A stretch of DNA of 64,000 nt from Streptomyces sp. SW4 (GTDB lineage Bacteria > Actinomycetota > Actinomycetes > Streptomycetales > Streptomycetaceae): NCBI GenBank assembly GCA_003248315.1, contig QKWM01000004.1, positions 5,515,001-5,579,000 on the forward strand, read 5' to 3'. The notes beneath the pieces were generated by a model. It did no database searches. It was not told where the DNA came from and saw only the letters and a program-made list of their open reading frames with translations. Position 1 is the first letter of the stretch. Each line of letters starts with the position of its first letter. Shown here one piece after another: positions 55,974-64,000 of the stretch. A program made the translations under genes and the position numbers.

Positions 55974-57753
55974 CTAGCCCGCCCGGCGCAGCGCCAGTAC
56001 CGCGTTGTGGCCGCCGAAGCCGAACGAGTTGCTGAGGACCAGGTCGCCGGCGGCCGGGAGCGCGCGCGGCGCACCGCGGACCACGTCCAGGGCGATCGCC
56101 TCGTCGACCTCCGCGCAGCCGACGGTCGGCGGCACCAGCCCGTGGTGCAGGGTGAGGACGGCGGCGACGGCCTCGACCCCGCCCGCGGCCCCCTGGAGGT
56201 GCCCCAGGTGGCCCTTGAGCGCGGTGACCGGCACCTCGCGCCGCCCCAGCACACCTCGCAGCGCCCGCGCCTCGGCGAGGTCGCCGTCGACCGTGGCGGT
56301 GGCGTGCGCGTTGACGTGCACGACGTCCTCGATCCGGCCCCGGCGTCCCGCACGGCCCGCCGCAGCGCGAGCGCGATGCCGTCGCCGGACGGGTCCGGCG
56401 CCGCGACGTGGTGGGCGTCGGCGGACAGCCCCATCCGGCGGCCTCGCAGTAGATGCGCGCACCGCGGGCGCGCGCGTGCTCCTCGGACTCCAGGACGAGG
56501 ATCCCCGCCCCCTCCCCGTTGACGAACCCGGCGCGGTCCTGGGCGAACGGGCGCGACGGCGTGCCCGCGGACGGGTCGCCCTCGGCCAGCGCCCGCATGG
56601 CGGCGAACGACGCCATGATCGCCGGCGTGACGACCGCCTCGGCACCGCCCGCGAGGGCGACGTCGACCCGGCCGTACCGGATGCGGTCGACGGCCTGCCC
56701 GATGGCCTCGGTGCCGGAGGCGCAGGCGCTGGTCACGGTGCGCGCCTCACCGGTGATGTGCAGGTCGAGCGAGACCTGGGACGCCGCCTGCGAGGGCACC
56801 GTCATGGGGGTGGTGAGAGGCGAGACGCCCCGCGGTCCCTTGTCCCGCAGCTTCCGGTCCCCGCCGACGAGCACCGACGCGTCGCCGAGGATGGCGCCGA
56901 GGCTCACCCCGACCCGCTCCGGGTCGAGCCCGCTCTCGCGCGTGCCGCCGTCCGCGTACCCCGCGTCGGCCCACGCCTCCCGCGCGGCCAGCACGGCGAA
57001 CTGCGCGGCGCGGTTCATCCGCCGCGCCGCCTGGCGGGGCAGCAGCCCGGCCGGATCGACCGGCACCCTGCCGGCGACCCGCACCGGCAGCCCGTCGAAC
57101 TCCTCGTCCGCCAACTCCCGTATGCCGTGCCGGCCGTCGAGCAGCCCCTGCCACAACGCCCCCGTACCCACGCCGAGCGGGGTGACGGCGCCGAGCCCGG
57201 TGACGACGACGCGCCGCGCGCCGGCCGCCGACGCCTCGCGCACGGGCCGCGGCCGGTGGCCCACGACGTTGCCCTCCCGGTCGGCCTCGGCGGCCCACCG
57301 GCGCACGTCGGCGTCGGTGACCGCACCGCCCGGCTCCTCGCCCGTCTCCCGGTGCCAGGCACCCCAGCGGCGGACGTACGTCACCTCCTCGGCCTCCGGG
57401 TCGACGGCACGCAGGAAGCTCAGCCGGTCCCCGTCGTGGAACTCCACGTCGCCCAGGGCGGGCGAGGTCACCAGCGGCACCGCGGCCACGTCGAACCGCC
57501 GCCCGGCGACGGTGACCCGCTGCTCCCGCCGCAGCGCCTCCTCGCGGTCCACCCCGCCCAGCGGCGGGCGCAGGGTGAACCGGATCACCTCGGGGGAGGC
57601 GGGATGCGTGTGCGTGACGACGTGCCACCGGCGGCGCTCCGCGTCCTGCGGGCAGAGGGCGAGCAGATCGCCGGGGACGACCTCGGCGGCGGTAACCGTG
57701 TACGGGCGTATGGGTACTTCGGGCGTTTCGGGGAGTGGGTCATGACCGTGCAC
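55974..57753 (-). CDS. Beta-ketoacyl synthase (KAS II/FabF-like) with N-terminal extension
   Basis: The C-terminal part is a condensing enzyme with the Cys-His-His triad: Cys in SACASGTEA, His in VNAHATATVDGD (usually AHGTST) and His in KGHLGHLQGAAGG; NSFGFGGHNAVL closes the fold. It is preceded in the same frame by about 163 residues (RPYTVTAAEVVPGDLLAL; RRRWHVVTHTHPASPEVIRF; RRFDVAAVPLVTSPALGDVE) of unknown family. Either this is a fusion, or a separate gene whose stop was lost, because a GTG at 57264 with GGGAGGGC upstream could start the synthase. Bases are lost near 56435 and 56345. No acyl carrier protein gene is adjacent. Confidence 0.75.
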
Positions 57754-57981
57754 GCTCGCTTGGGCTCGAACTGTCGTACTGGGGACCGTTATGAGTGTTC
57801 TGTACGAAGTGCGCCCGGACCATTGTTGAAACCCAGACATGCCCGATTTGCCCCGCTCTACCAGGGGGGTGACGCGAGCCACACCGGTCAAGTCGCCGAC
57901 ATGGCCCGCGCCTTACCGGGGCGTAGCGGAACTGTGCGAAACGTCACGGGCCCGCGGGTGCGGGCCGTGCGTCGCCTCCCC

Positions 57982-58533
57982 CTACCAGCCCGGGGGCTTC
58001 GCCGTGCCCAGCGCGCGCGTCACCGTGATCTCGATGACGACCCGGTTCGGATTCGCCCGCGGCGTCTTGTACCGCTCGGCGTACCGGCGTTCGGCATCCG
58101 CGACGGAGGCCGGGTCGTCCTTGACGACCGCACGCCCCTCGAGGCTGCACCAGCGCCGGCCGTCCACCTGGGCCACGGCGACCCGTGCCTCGCCGCCGGC
58201 CGCGAGGGCGGCGCGGACGTTGCGCGCCTTCTTGCTGGCGCCGTCGGTGATGACGCGGGCGATGCGTGTCCCGGGGTCGTACGTGACGCCGACGGGCGTC
58301 AGGTGCGGGCTGCCGTCGGGGCGCAGTGTGGTCAGGAAGCACGTGCGGCGCTCCTGCCAGAACGCGGCGTCCGTGCCGGCGGGCTGCGGGGTGTCGGTGT
58401 CGGCGGGCTGGGGGGCGTCCGTGCCGGCGGGCTGCGGGGCGTCGGTGTCCAACGTCGGTCTCCTCGGTGGTTCGGGGCGGGGCGGTCGTCCGCCGGCGGT
58501 GCCGCGCGGCGGGAACGGGACGAGGGCGCTCAT
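57982..58533 (-). CDS. Pyridoxamine 5'-phosphate oxidase-like (F420/FMN split-barrel) protein
   Basis: The 183-residue protein has a low-complexity N-terminus with repeats of TDAPQPAG type, then a split-barrel flavin/F420-binding domain (FWQERRTCFLTTLRPDGSPH; LTPVGVTYDPGTRIARVITD; SKKARNVRAALAAGGEARVA; WCSLEGRAVV). Related F420-dependent enzymes reduce or oxidise varied small molecules. Its ATG overlaps the stop of the TetR gene (ATGA), so it is part of that regulator's operon and probably under the same operators. A TTG at LDTDAPQP is an alternative start. Confidence 0.78.
   Translation of the reverse strand: MSALVPFPPRGTAGGRPPRPEPPRRPTLDTDAPQPAGTDAPQPADTDTPQPAGTDAAFWQERRTCFLTTLRPDGSPHLTPVGVTYDPGTRIARVITDGASKKARNVRAALAAGGEARVAVAQVDGRRWCSLEGRAVVKDDPASVADAERRYAERYKTPRANPNRVVIEITVTRALGTAKPPGW
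58365..58455 (-). repeat. Degenerate 27-bp repeats in the flavin-enzyme gene
   Basis: About three copies of a 24-30 base unit encode TDAPQPAG, TDAPQPAD and TDTPQPAG in the N-terminal tail of the split-barrel protein. They form a disordered linker before the folded domain. Confidence 0.7.
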
Positions 58534-59102
58534 CCGCCGGTGGTGCCGTGCGGCAGGTCCAGGACGATGTCGGCGGCGCGGGCGATGACGGGTGCCCGGG
58601 TGCGGCCGGGGTGGTCGGCGGCGAGGAAGTGGTTGCCGATGGCCGCGCAGAAGGCGAGCAGGGCGCGGGCCTCGACCTCCTCGGGGTCGTCGCAGAAGGT
58701 GCCGATCGCGTCGCGCGCCAGCTGCATGCGCCGGTTGTCCACCCGCCGCAGGCGCTCGGCGACGGCGGGGTCGCGCCGGGCCCACTCGCGGACGGCCAGG
58801 TCGATGGGGAGCAGGCGGTCGCTGGAGAAGGTGAGCCGCCCGGCCAGCCGGACCTTCTCCCTCGGGTCGTCGCACTCCCGCTCGACGCGGTCGACCACGT
58901 CGTCGACGCTCTCCCGCTCCCAGGTGTCCAGCATCTCCGTCAGCAGGGCCTCACGGTCGGCGAAGTACCCGTAGAAGCCGCCCTTGGTCACCCCCAGCGC
59001 CTTGGCGAGCGCCTCGATCCGCACGGCGTCCACGCCGCCCGCGGCCAGCGCCCGCAGCCCCGCCTCGACCCACTTCTCGCGCGGCGTGCGCAATGCGCCC
59101 AT
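58530..59102 (-). CDS. TetR-family repressor
   Basis: The 190-residue regulator has the TetR helix-turn-helix (AVRIEALAKALGVTKGGFYG, YFADREALLTEMLDTWE) and an all-helical ligand-binding C-terminal domain. It is intact. Between it and the divergent monooxygenase gene lie two palindromic operators; it is cotranscribed with the split-barrel flavin enzyme. The layout suggests a self-regulated response to a small lipophilic or quinone-type molecule (inference). Confidence 0.88.
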   Translation of the reverse strand: MGALRTPREKWVEAGLRALAAGGVDAVRIEALAKALGVTKGGFYGYFADREALLTEMLDTWERESVDDVVDRVERECDDPREKVRLAGRLTFSSDRLLPIDLAVREWARRDPAVAERLRRVDNRRMQLARDAIGTFCDDPEEVEARALLAFCAAIGNHFLAADHPGRTRAPVIARAADIVLDLPHGTTGG

Positions 59103-59130
59103 GCGTGACCCACCTCACCCTGACCGACGT

Positions 59131-59150
59131 GTTGTACGGAGCCGTACAAC
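59131..59150. promoter_or_regulatory. TetR operator 1 (perfect palindrome)
   Basis: GTTGTACGG-AG-CCGTACAAC is a perfect 9-2-9 palindrome directly upstream of the tetR-like gene. It shares its left arm GTTGTACGG with operator 2, 33 bases away (three helical turns), as expected for two repressor dimers on one face of the DNA. Confidence 0.8.
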
Positions 59151-59163
59151 GATCTAGCCTGCC

Positions 59164-59183
59164 GTTGTACGGCATCGTATAAC
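59164..59183. promoter_or_regulatory. TetR operator 2 (imperfect palindrome)
   Basis: GTTGTACGG-CA-TCGTATAAC repeats operator 1 with two mismatched pairs in the right arm. It lies 16 bases before the monooxygenase ATG and overlaps the expected promoter, so it should control that gene, while operator 1 controls the tetR side. Confidence 0.75.
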
Positions 59184-59199
59184 CCGGGGAGGACCCGTC

Positions 59200-59487
59200 A
59201 TGTCGTTCGGTTTCGTCGCCTTCCACTACCCCGCCCCGGAGCACGTCGACGCGTTCGTCGCCGAGTGCCACCAGGTCGCCGACGCCATGCGGCGCCGGCC
59301 GGGCTTCGTCTCCGTCGGCGTCTGGGTCACCCCCGACGGCGGCGCGGTCGTGACCACCGGCGCGTTCGAGTCCGAGGAGGCGTTCCGCGCGACGGCCGAC
59401 CTGGCCCGCGAGATGGACGCGACCCCGGACGGGATCAGCGACCTGGAGATCAGGCCTCGCGAGGTCACCTTCCTCGTGTCGCGCTAG
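59200..59487 (+). CDS. Antibiotic biosynthesis monooxygenase (ABM)-fold protein
   Basis: The 95-residue protein has the dimeric ABM ferredoxin-like fold: FVAFHYPAPEHVDAFVAECH, RRRPGFVSVGVWVTPDGGAV, and SEEAFRATADLAREMDATPD. Such proteins act as cofactor-free monooxygenases on polyphenols or as heme or stress-related enzymes. ATG follows GGGGAGGA by 7 bases. It is the divergent target of the TetR regulator. Confidence 0.75.
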   Translation: MSFGFVAFHYPAPEHVDAFVAECHQVADAMRRRPGFVSVGVWVTPDGGAVVTTGAFESEEAFRATADLAREMDATPDGISDLEIRPREVTFLVSR

Positions 59488-59596
59488 TTCCTCGTGTCGC
59501 GCTGGCCGGCCGGCTCGCCGCGCCGGCTCGCCGCGCCGGGGCGACGGGCCCCGGCGCGGCGCTCGCCGGGATGCTCGGCGGCGCTCGCCGGGGTGC

Positions 59597-60025
59597 TCAG
59601 TCGAGGCAGAACTCGTTGCCCTCGATGTCCTGCATCACGATGCACGCGTCGTGGCCGTCGTACAGCAGCCGCTCGCGGACCGCGCCGATCGCGACCAGGC
59701 GCGTGCACTCGGCCTCCAGCGCGGCCAGGCGCTCTTCCCCGACCAGCCCGGTGGCGACCCGCACGTCGAGGTGGACCCGGTTCTTGACGACCTTGCCCTC
59801 GGGAACGCGCTGGAAGAACAGGCGGGGCCCCACGCCGGTGGGGTCGGAGCAGGCGAACCACGAACCCCGCTCCTCGGGAGGCCGGGAGAGGTCGAACTCC
59901 TCCCACGTCGCGAATCCCCTCGGCGGCGGCGAGACGACGTAGCCGAGCACCTCGCACCAGAAGCGGGCGAGACGCTCCGGCTCCGCGCAGTCGAAGGTGA
60001 CCTGAACCTGTTTGATCGACGGCAT
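59597..60025 (-). CDS. VOC-family (glyoxalase/bleomycin resistance fold) protein
   Basis: The 142-residue protein follows the betaalphabetabetabeta pattern of the VOC superfamily: QVQVTFDCAEPERLARFWCE, LGYVVSPPPRGFATWEEFD, LFFQRVPEGKVVKNRVHLDV and the closing MQDIEGNEFCLD. Metal-ligand positions His (VHLDV) and Glu (GNEFCLD) are present. The substrate is unknown. It is intact and single. Confidence 0.82.
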   Translation of the reverse strand: MPSIKQVQVTFDCAEPERLARFWCEVLGYVVSPPPRGFATWEEFDLSRPPEERGSWFACSDPTGVGPRLFFQRVPEGKVVKNRVHLDVRVATGLVGEERLAALEAECTRLVAIGAVRERLLYDGHDACIVMQDIEGNEFCLD

Positions 60026-60132
60026 CGGCGCACCCTACCAGTGGCCTGCGCCGCCCATCTCCCGGGAGGGGCAGGCGCGTTGTGTCTCCCGCCCCCCAAA
60101 AATCGCCGTTGCCGCGGGGGTACAGTGAGACG

Positions 60133-60675
60133 GTGACCTCCTCGCCGGAAGACCCGTCGTCGCCGCTCGCCGAGGACGACCGCGAGCCGGCCCTGCAACG
60201 CCTGCGGGAGGCGTACGCCGACGGGCACCTCACCCACGAGGAGATGGACGCACGGCTCGAGCGGGTGCTCACCGCCCGGACCCGGGGCGAACTCTCCTCG
60301 GCCCTGTCCGCGCTCCCGGCGGAGCCCCGCGGCACCACGTCGACGATCGCCGCCGCCGGCGGACGGATCCTGCGCCGCGGCGCCTGGCGGGTACCCCGGG
60401 ACCTCAAGGTCGCGTCCGCCTACGGCAAAGTGCGTCTCGACCTGTCCCGGGCGGTCTTCGAACAGCCCGTCGTCGACATCCGGCTGGAACTGGGAACCGG
60501 AGGCGCCAGGATCACGGTGCCGCGCGACGCCGTCGTCGAGGTCGACGACCTGAACACGGGCTGGAAGGACGTGCGCTACCGGCCCGGGCGGCTTTCCGGC
60601 ACCGGCGGGCAGAGGATCCGCATCTCCGGCACCATGGGATTCGGCCGGCTGAAGATCCGCCACGCGTGGCGCTGA
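60133..60675 (+). CDS. DUF1707 domain-containing protein
   Basis: The 180-residue protein has the short DUF1707 helical domain (ALQRLREAYADGHLTHEEMD; RLERVLTARTRGELSSALSA) typical of actinobacterial membrane-associated or envelope proteins, followed by a beta-rich C-terminal part (DLKVASAYGKVRLDLSRAVF; VVEVDDLNTGWKDVRYRPG) without membrane segments. GTG lies 11 bases after GGGGGTAC and no good ribosome binding site is seen. The gene's last codons and stop are included in the tandem repeat that follows. Confidence 0.75.
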   Translation: MTSSPEDPSSPLAEDDREPALQRLREAYADGHLTHEEMDARLERVLTARTRGELSSALSALPAEPRGTTSTIAAAGGRILRRGAWRVPRDLKVASAYGKVRLDLSRAVFEQPVVDIRLELGTGGARITVPRDAVVEVDDLNTGWKDVRYRPGRLSGTGGQRIRISGTMGFGRLKIRHAWR

Positions 60676-60750
60676 CGCCCGGTCGCGCGTGGCGCTGACG
60701 CTCGGTCGCGCGTGGCGCTGACGCCCGGTCGCGCGCGGCGCCGACGGTCG
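60663..60750 (+). repeat. 23-bp tandem repeat spanning the DUF1707 stop codon
   Basis: CGCGTGGCGCTGACGCCCGGTCG occurs at 60663-60685, 60686-60708 (one change), 60709-60731 and as a degenerate fourth copy to 60750. The first copy contains the final codons and TGA of the DUF1707 gene, so the gene's end has been multiplied downstream. Confidence 0.9.
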
Positions 60751-60819
60751 CGGCGGGCTTCTGAGCCCTGATCCGCCCGCGCGGGCCGTGGAACAGAGGG
60801 CCGATGGACACTGATAGGG

Positions 60820-61132
60820 ATGGAGTTCGCCTTCTTCATGACCTTGCCCGGACTGGTCGTGGTGCTGACCGTGGTGGCCTTCCTCGACCAGGCGCTCCTG
60901 CGTGCCGGGCGGGCCGGCGTGCTGCCGGGGCGCAACCGCGCGCGAGGGGCAGATCTCGGCGACCGGATTCGAACTGCGCCACGCGAGCCTCTCCCCGGGC
61001 AAGCAGCACGAACTGGACGAACGGCAGTCGGCGCTGGTCGTACCGGACAACGAGGACGACGGCGCACCGCCGCGCACGACCACGGTGGACCTGACCGGCG
61101 GAACCGCCGTCGTCCGGCTGCCCCGCGCGTGA
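60820..61132 (+). CDS. DUF6191 family small membrane-anchored protein
   Basis: The protein of about 104 residues has one N-terminal membrane helix (FAFFMTLPGLVVVLTVVAFL) and a conserved soluble part (QISATGFELRHASLSPGKQH; ELDERQSALVVPDNEDDGAP; PRTTTVDLTGGTAVVRLP), the DUF6191 pattern. Two bases are lost in one G run near 60943, joining the helix to the domain. The function is unknown. It stands alone after a repeat region. Confidence 0.75.
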
Positions 61133-61200
61133 GACGCCGGCGGATCCCGGCCCGCCACCGCCGCTGACGGCGTCCCCCGGGGGACGGCTAGGCTGCCGAC

Positions 61201-61800
61201 GTGGACGTTTCCGGCATGCTGGAGGAGCAGGACGCGCTGCGCGCCGAGGCCGACGGCGTGTACCGGGACCTGCGGCTGGGCGAGTTGCTGGCCGAGGTCG
61301 GCACACCGGCCGTCGTCGGGAGCGCGGCGCTGGGCCTGATGGTCCGCCGTGATTTGGACGTGGACGTGGCCTGCGCGCGTCTGGACGACGCCACCGTCGC
61401 GGCCGTCGCGGCGGCCGGCGCCCGGCTCGCGACCCACCCGTCCGTCCGCCTCGTCACCTTCCGCAACGACCGCGGCCCCTGGAACCAGGAACCCGACGCC
61501 TACCCCGACGGCCTGTACCTCGGCGTGGAGTGCCGCTCGCCGGCCGGACACATCTGGACCGTCGACATCTGGTGCGTCGACGAGCCCGGACGCCAGCCGT
61601 CGACCGCCCACCTGACCACGCTGCGCCCGCGCCTGACGGACGAGACCCGCGCGGTCATCGTCGACATCAAGAAGGCCTGGGCCCACCGCCCCGAGTACGG
61701 CACGGCCGTCCGGAGCTACGACGTCTACCGGGCGGTCCTCGACGACGGCGTCCGCGGCCCCGCCGACTTCGCGGCCTGGCTCGCCCGGCGGACCACGTGA
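61201..61800 (+). CDS. Nucleotidyltransferase-like protein
   Basis: The 199-residue protein contains VVGSAALGLMVRRDLDVDVA (about residues 39-58), the Gly-Ser followed by spaced acidic residues that mark nucleotidyltransferase-fold enzymes, with a third acidic residue in TVDIWCVDEPG. The rest (VDIKKAWAHRPEYGTAVRSY; ADFAAWLARRTT) is like minimal nucleotidyltransferase or antitoxin-type proteins of actinobacteria. No partner toxin is adjacent. GTG start; intact. Confidence 0.65.
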   Translation: MDVSGMLEEQDALRAEADGVYRDLRLGELLAEVGTPAVVGSAALGLMVRRDLDVDVACARLDDATVAAVAAAGARLATHPSVRLVTFRNDRGPWNQEPDAYPDGLYLGVECRSPAGHIWTVDIWCVDEPGRQPSTAHLTTLRPRLTDETRAVIVDIKKAWAHRPEYGTAVRSYDVYRAVLDDGVRGPADFAAWLARRTT

Positions 61801-61892
61801 GGCCAACGCGCCCGGAACCACCGCCGGTGGCCGCCCCGCCCACGGCGATATCCGGTGGCCGTCCGCGAGGTCCGGTTGGCAGCCTTGAGGGC

Positions 61893-62752
61893 ATGAACAC
61901 GCAGCCCCGCCACGCGCCCCAGTACGCCCGGCTCGGTCCGCCGATCGACGCCGGCCCCCTGTTCGCCCCGGAACACGCGGCGCTCATGGCCACACTGCGC
62001 GGTCTCACGGCCGCCGACTGGGCCGGGGAAGCGGTGCCCGGCTGGACGGTGCACGATCTCGTCGCCCATCTCCTCGGTGACTGCTACGGGCGCCTCGCCC
62101 GGGACCGGGACGGCCACCGCGACGGCCCCGCCTTCGCACCGGGCGAGACCCTGGAGGCGTTCATCCACCGCGCCAACCAGGAATGGGTCGACGCCTGCCG
62201 CCGCGTGAGCCCGGCCGCGCTCGTCGACACCCTCGACCTGATCGGCGCGCAGGTCACCCGCCTCTTCGAAGCCGCCGATCCCGGCGCGCCCTCGCTCGGG
62301 TGTCCTGGGCCGGCGTCGACCCGGCGCCGATGTGGCTGGACAGCGCTCGCGAACTCACCGAGTTCTGGACCCACCGCCAGCAGATCCGCCACGCCACCGG
62401 CCAGGAGACCGACCCCGACCCGCGGATCCTGTCCGTCGTCCTGGACACCTTCCTGCGCGCCCTGCCCCACACGCTGCGCGACGTGACCGCGCCCGCCGGC
62501 ACGCAGGTGCAGGTCCGCGTCGACGGGCCGGCCGGCGGCACCTGGACCGCGACCGTCGCGGAGGACGGCTGGACGCTGGCCGCCGCACCGGACCCCGCAC
62601 GGCGCGCCGCGCTCGTCGCCCTGGACCCGGAGACCGCGTGGCGCCTGTGCACCCGCGGTGTCGGCCCCGGCACCGCACTGGCCCGCGCCCGTGTCGAGGG
62701 CGACCGCCGCCTGGCGGAAGCCGTCTGCCGCATCGTGTCGATCGTGTACTGA
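61893..62752 (+). CDS. Maleylpyruvate isomerase/DinB-fold family protein, second copy
   Basis: The protein of about 286 residues has the DinB-like fold with metal-site histidines in VPGWTVHDLVAHLLGDCYGR and HRQQIRHATGQETD, and the C-terminal SCP-like domain seen in larger family members (DGPAGGTWTATVAEDGWTLA). It is longer than the family member at 4981 because of that extra domain. One base is lost near 62298. The reaction is unknown; mycothiol dependence is typical of the family. Confidence 0.75.
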
Positions 62753-62916
62753 CCCCGGCGGCGCGACCGGCAGCGGTTGCGCCCCTTGCCCCGCGGGGCG
62801 GCGGCCGGGGTGAGGCCGGACACGGCGACGGACAAGAGGGGTCCGCGGCACGAGCGGGAGCGTGACGGCGGTCGGCTGGTGCGCGTCCGACCGGCGCCTC
62901 GGCGACGGGGCGCCGG

Positions 62917-63939
62917 TCAGGACGTCCGCGCCGCCGGGTCCGTGCTGCCGCGGACGACCAGCCGGTGAGGGATCGTCAGGTCGGCCGCGGCACCGCGTTG
63001 TCCGGGCTGTAGATGCGGTCCGCCAGGCACTGCAGGGCCCGCTGGGCGATCTGCCGCTTGTCGGGGGAGACCGTGGTCAGCGGGGATGGCTGAAGCGTCC
63101 GTCCTCGATGTCGTCGAACCCGACGACCGCCAGGTCGTCGGGGACCCGCACCCCCCGGGCGTGCGCCATGTGCAGCGCGCCCAGCGCCAGTTCGTCGGTG
63201 AAGGCGAACACCGCGTCGGGGACCTCGCCGCCGTCGAGCAGCTCGGCCATGGCCCGCGCACCGTCCTCCCGGTGCAGTGAGCCCACCGTCCGCTCCCACT
63301 CCGGCCGGGCCGTGACGCCCGCGCGCCGCAGCGCCCGCCGGTAGCCCTCCGCGCGCTGCTCCGCCGTGCCGTTGTGCAGGTGCGGCTGCAGCCCGATGGC
63401 GGCGACGCGGCGGCGTCCGAGCGCCAGCAGATGGGTGGTCGCCTCGTCGGCGGCGGCCACGTTGTCCACCGCCACCCGGTCCGCCATCCCCTGGGGGCTG
63501 CGCTCGCCGAGCAGCACCACGGGCAGCGGCCGCGCGGTGTCGGCCACCTCCTGCGCCTCCAGCGCCCAGGGGCTGATGATGAGGCCGTCCATCACCCTGC
63601 CGCCGTCGCCCTTCAGCAGCCGCCGCTCCGCCTCGGCGTCCCCGTGCGTCTGGTCGATGATCACCGTCCACGACCGGCGCCGGGCCTCGTCCACCAGCAG
63701 GCCGGCCAGTTCGCCGAAGTAGGGCGAGTGCAGCTCCGGGATGGCGAGGCCGATGATGCCGGTCCGGCCGGCGCGCAGACTGCGGGCGGCCAGATTGGGC
63801 CGGTAGCCCAGCTCGTCGATGGCCTCCTGGACCCGCCGGCGGGTCTCCTCCGAGACGCGGGCGGAACCGTTGACCACGTTCGACACGGTGCGTGCCGAGA
63901 CCCCGCGCGGGCGGCTACGTCTTTCAGGCTGCTGCTCAC
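62917..63939 (-). CDS. LacI-family regulator
   Basis: The protein of about 341 residues has a LacI helix-turn-helix (SSLKDVAARAGVSARTVSNV; hinge in PNLAARSLRAGRTGIIGLAI) and the effector domain (MDGLIISPWALEAQEVADTA; LALGRRRVAAIGLQPHLHNG; DAVFAFTDELALGALHMAHA; LTIPHRLVVRGSTDPAARTS). Three bases are lost, near 63905 (within the recognition helix), 63088 and 62988. GTG begins VSSSLKDVAA. Its target probably lies to the right of the window, or it may regulate itself. Confidence 0.82.
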
Positions 63940-64000
63940 CCGCCCATCGTGGCATGCCGTGCCAGGCACGGACGAAGATCACCCGAGAAGGGTATTGCAA

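Noticed and set aside
60117..60122. GGGTAC just upstream of the DUF1707 gene as a stress promoter
   Set aside because: No GNNT element lies 14-16 bases upstream, so it does not fit the consensus used for the other two promoters.

Overview
The window is a chromosomal stretch of a Streptomyces or very close actinomycete. The base composition is very G+C rich, codon third positions are almost all G or C, GTG starts are common, and gene families typical of streptomycetes dominate (DUF1707, DUF6191, DUF6338-like and DUF4139 proteins, GAF-ANTAR and SpoIIE-type phosphatases, mycothiol-type DinB-fold proteins). I saw no tRNA, rRNA, insertion sequence, prophage or CRISPR array. About thirty genes are broken into two or more frames. 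Frame arithmetic shows that nearly every break is the loss of one G or C from a short homopolymer (at least about 55 lost bases). I therefore read them as sequence errors, not pseudogenes, and give each gene its full extent with the approximate break points.

Layout. 1-6 kb: an AsnO/VioC-like amino-acid hydroxylase coupled to a TSUP exporter, a BenE transporter, a LuxR-type regulator, an ArsR repressor over its own operator, and a DinB-fold protein. 5.8-15 kb: an SRAP protein, an atypical Rid protein, a methyltransferase, a MerR-HEAT regulator with a HEAT partner, two tandem DUF4139 proteins and a serine hydrolase. 15-20 kb: a secreted lysyl-oxidase-like copper protein and a large membrane sensor phosphatase. 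20-26.7 kb: a zinc-acquisition locus with a COG0523 GTPase, divergent aztA and aztB around a Zur-type box, then aztD-like, aztC and aztD. 26.7-34 kb: a solute symporter with a 37-residue accessory protein, an Fe-S flavin oxidoreductase, a PucR regulator and a DctA carrier. 34-38.7 kb: LacI regulator, APC permease, nitrilase and a divergent GntR/FadR regulator.

38.9-48.9 kb is a general-stress sigma-factor module: two MarR regulators, a SpoIIE phosphatase plus the remnant of a second copy, RsbR, RsbS and RsbT homologues, an RsbX-like and an RsbU-like phosphatase, an RsbW-type kinase, a GAF-ANTAR protein and a SigB/SigF-type sigma factor. Two sites match the GNNT-N15-GGGTAY promoter class of streptomycete SigB-like factors, and a 14-bp motif occurs twice on the left side of the module. 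RsbR/S/T would sense stress and release RsbT, the phosphatases would dephosphorylate an antagonist, and the RsbW-type kinase would let go of the sigma factor.

48.9-53.1 kb is a tight four-gene operon ending in a membrane-anchored TPR-CHAT (caspase-like) protein; it is the best candidate for an undescribed system. 53-64 kb holds membrane proteins, an MHS-type transporter, a ketosynthase with an unexplained N-terminal extension, a TetR/flavin-enzyme/monooxygenase unit with two palindromic operators, several small hypothetical genes and a LacI regulator.
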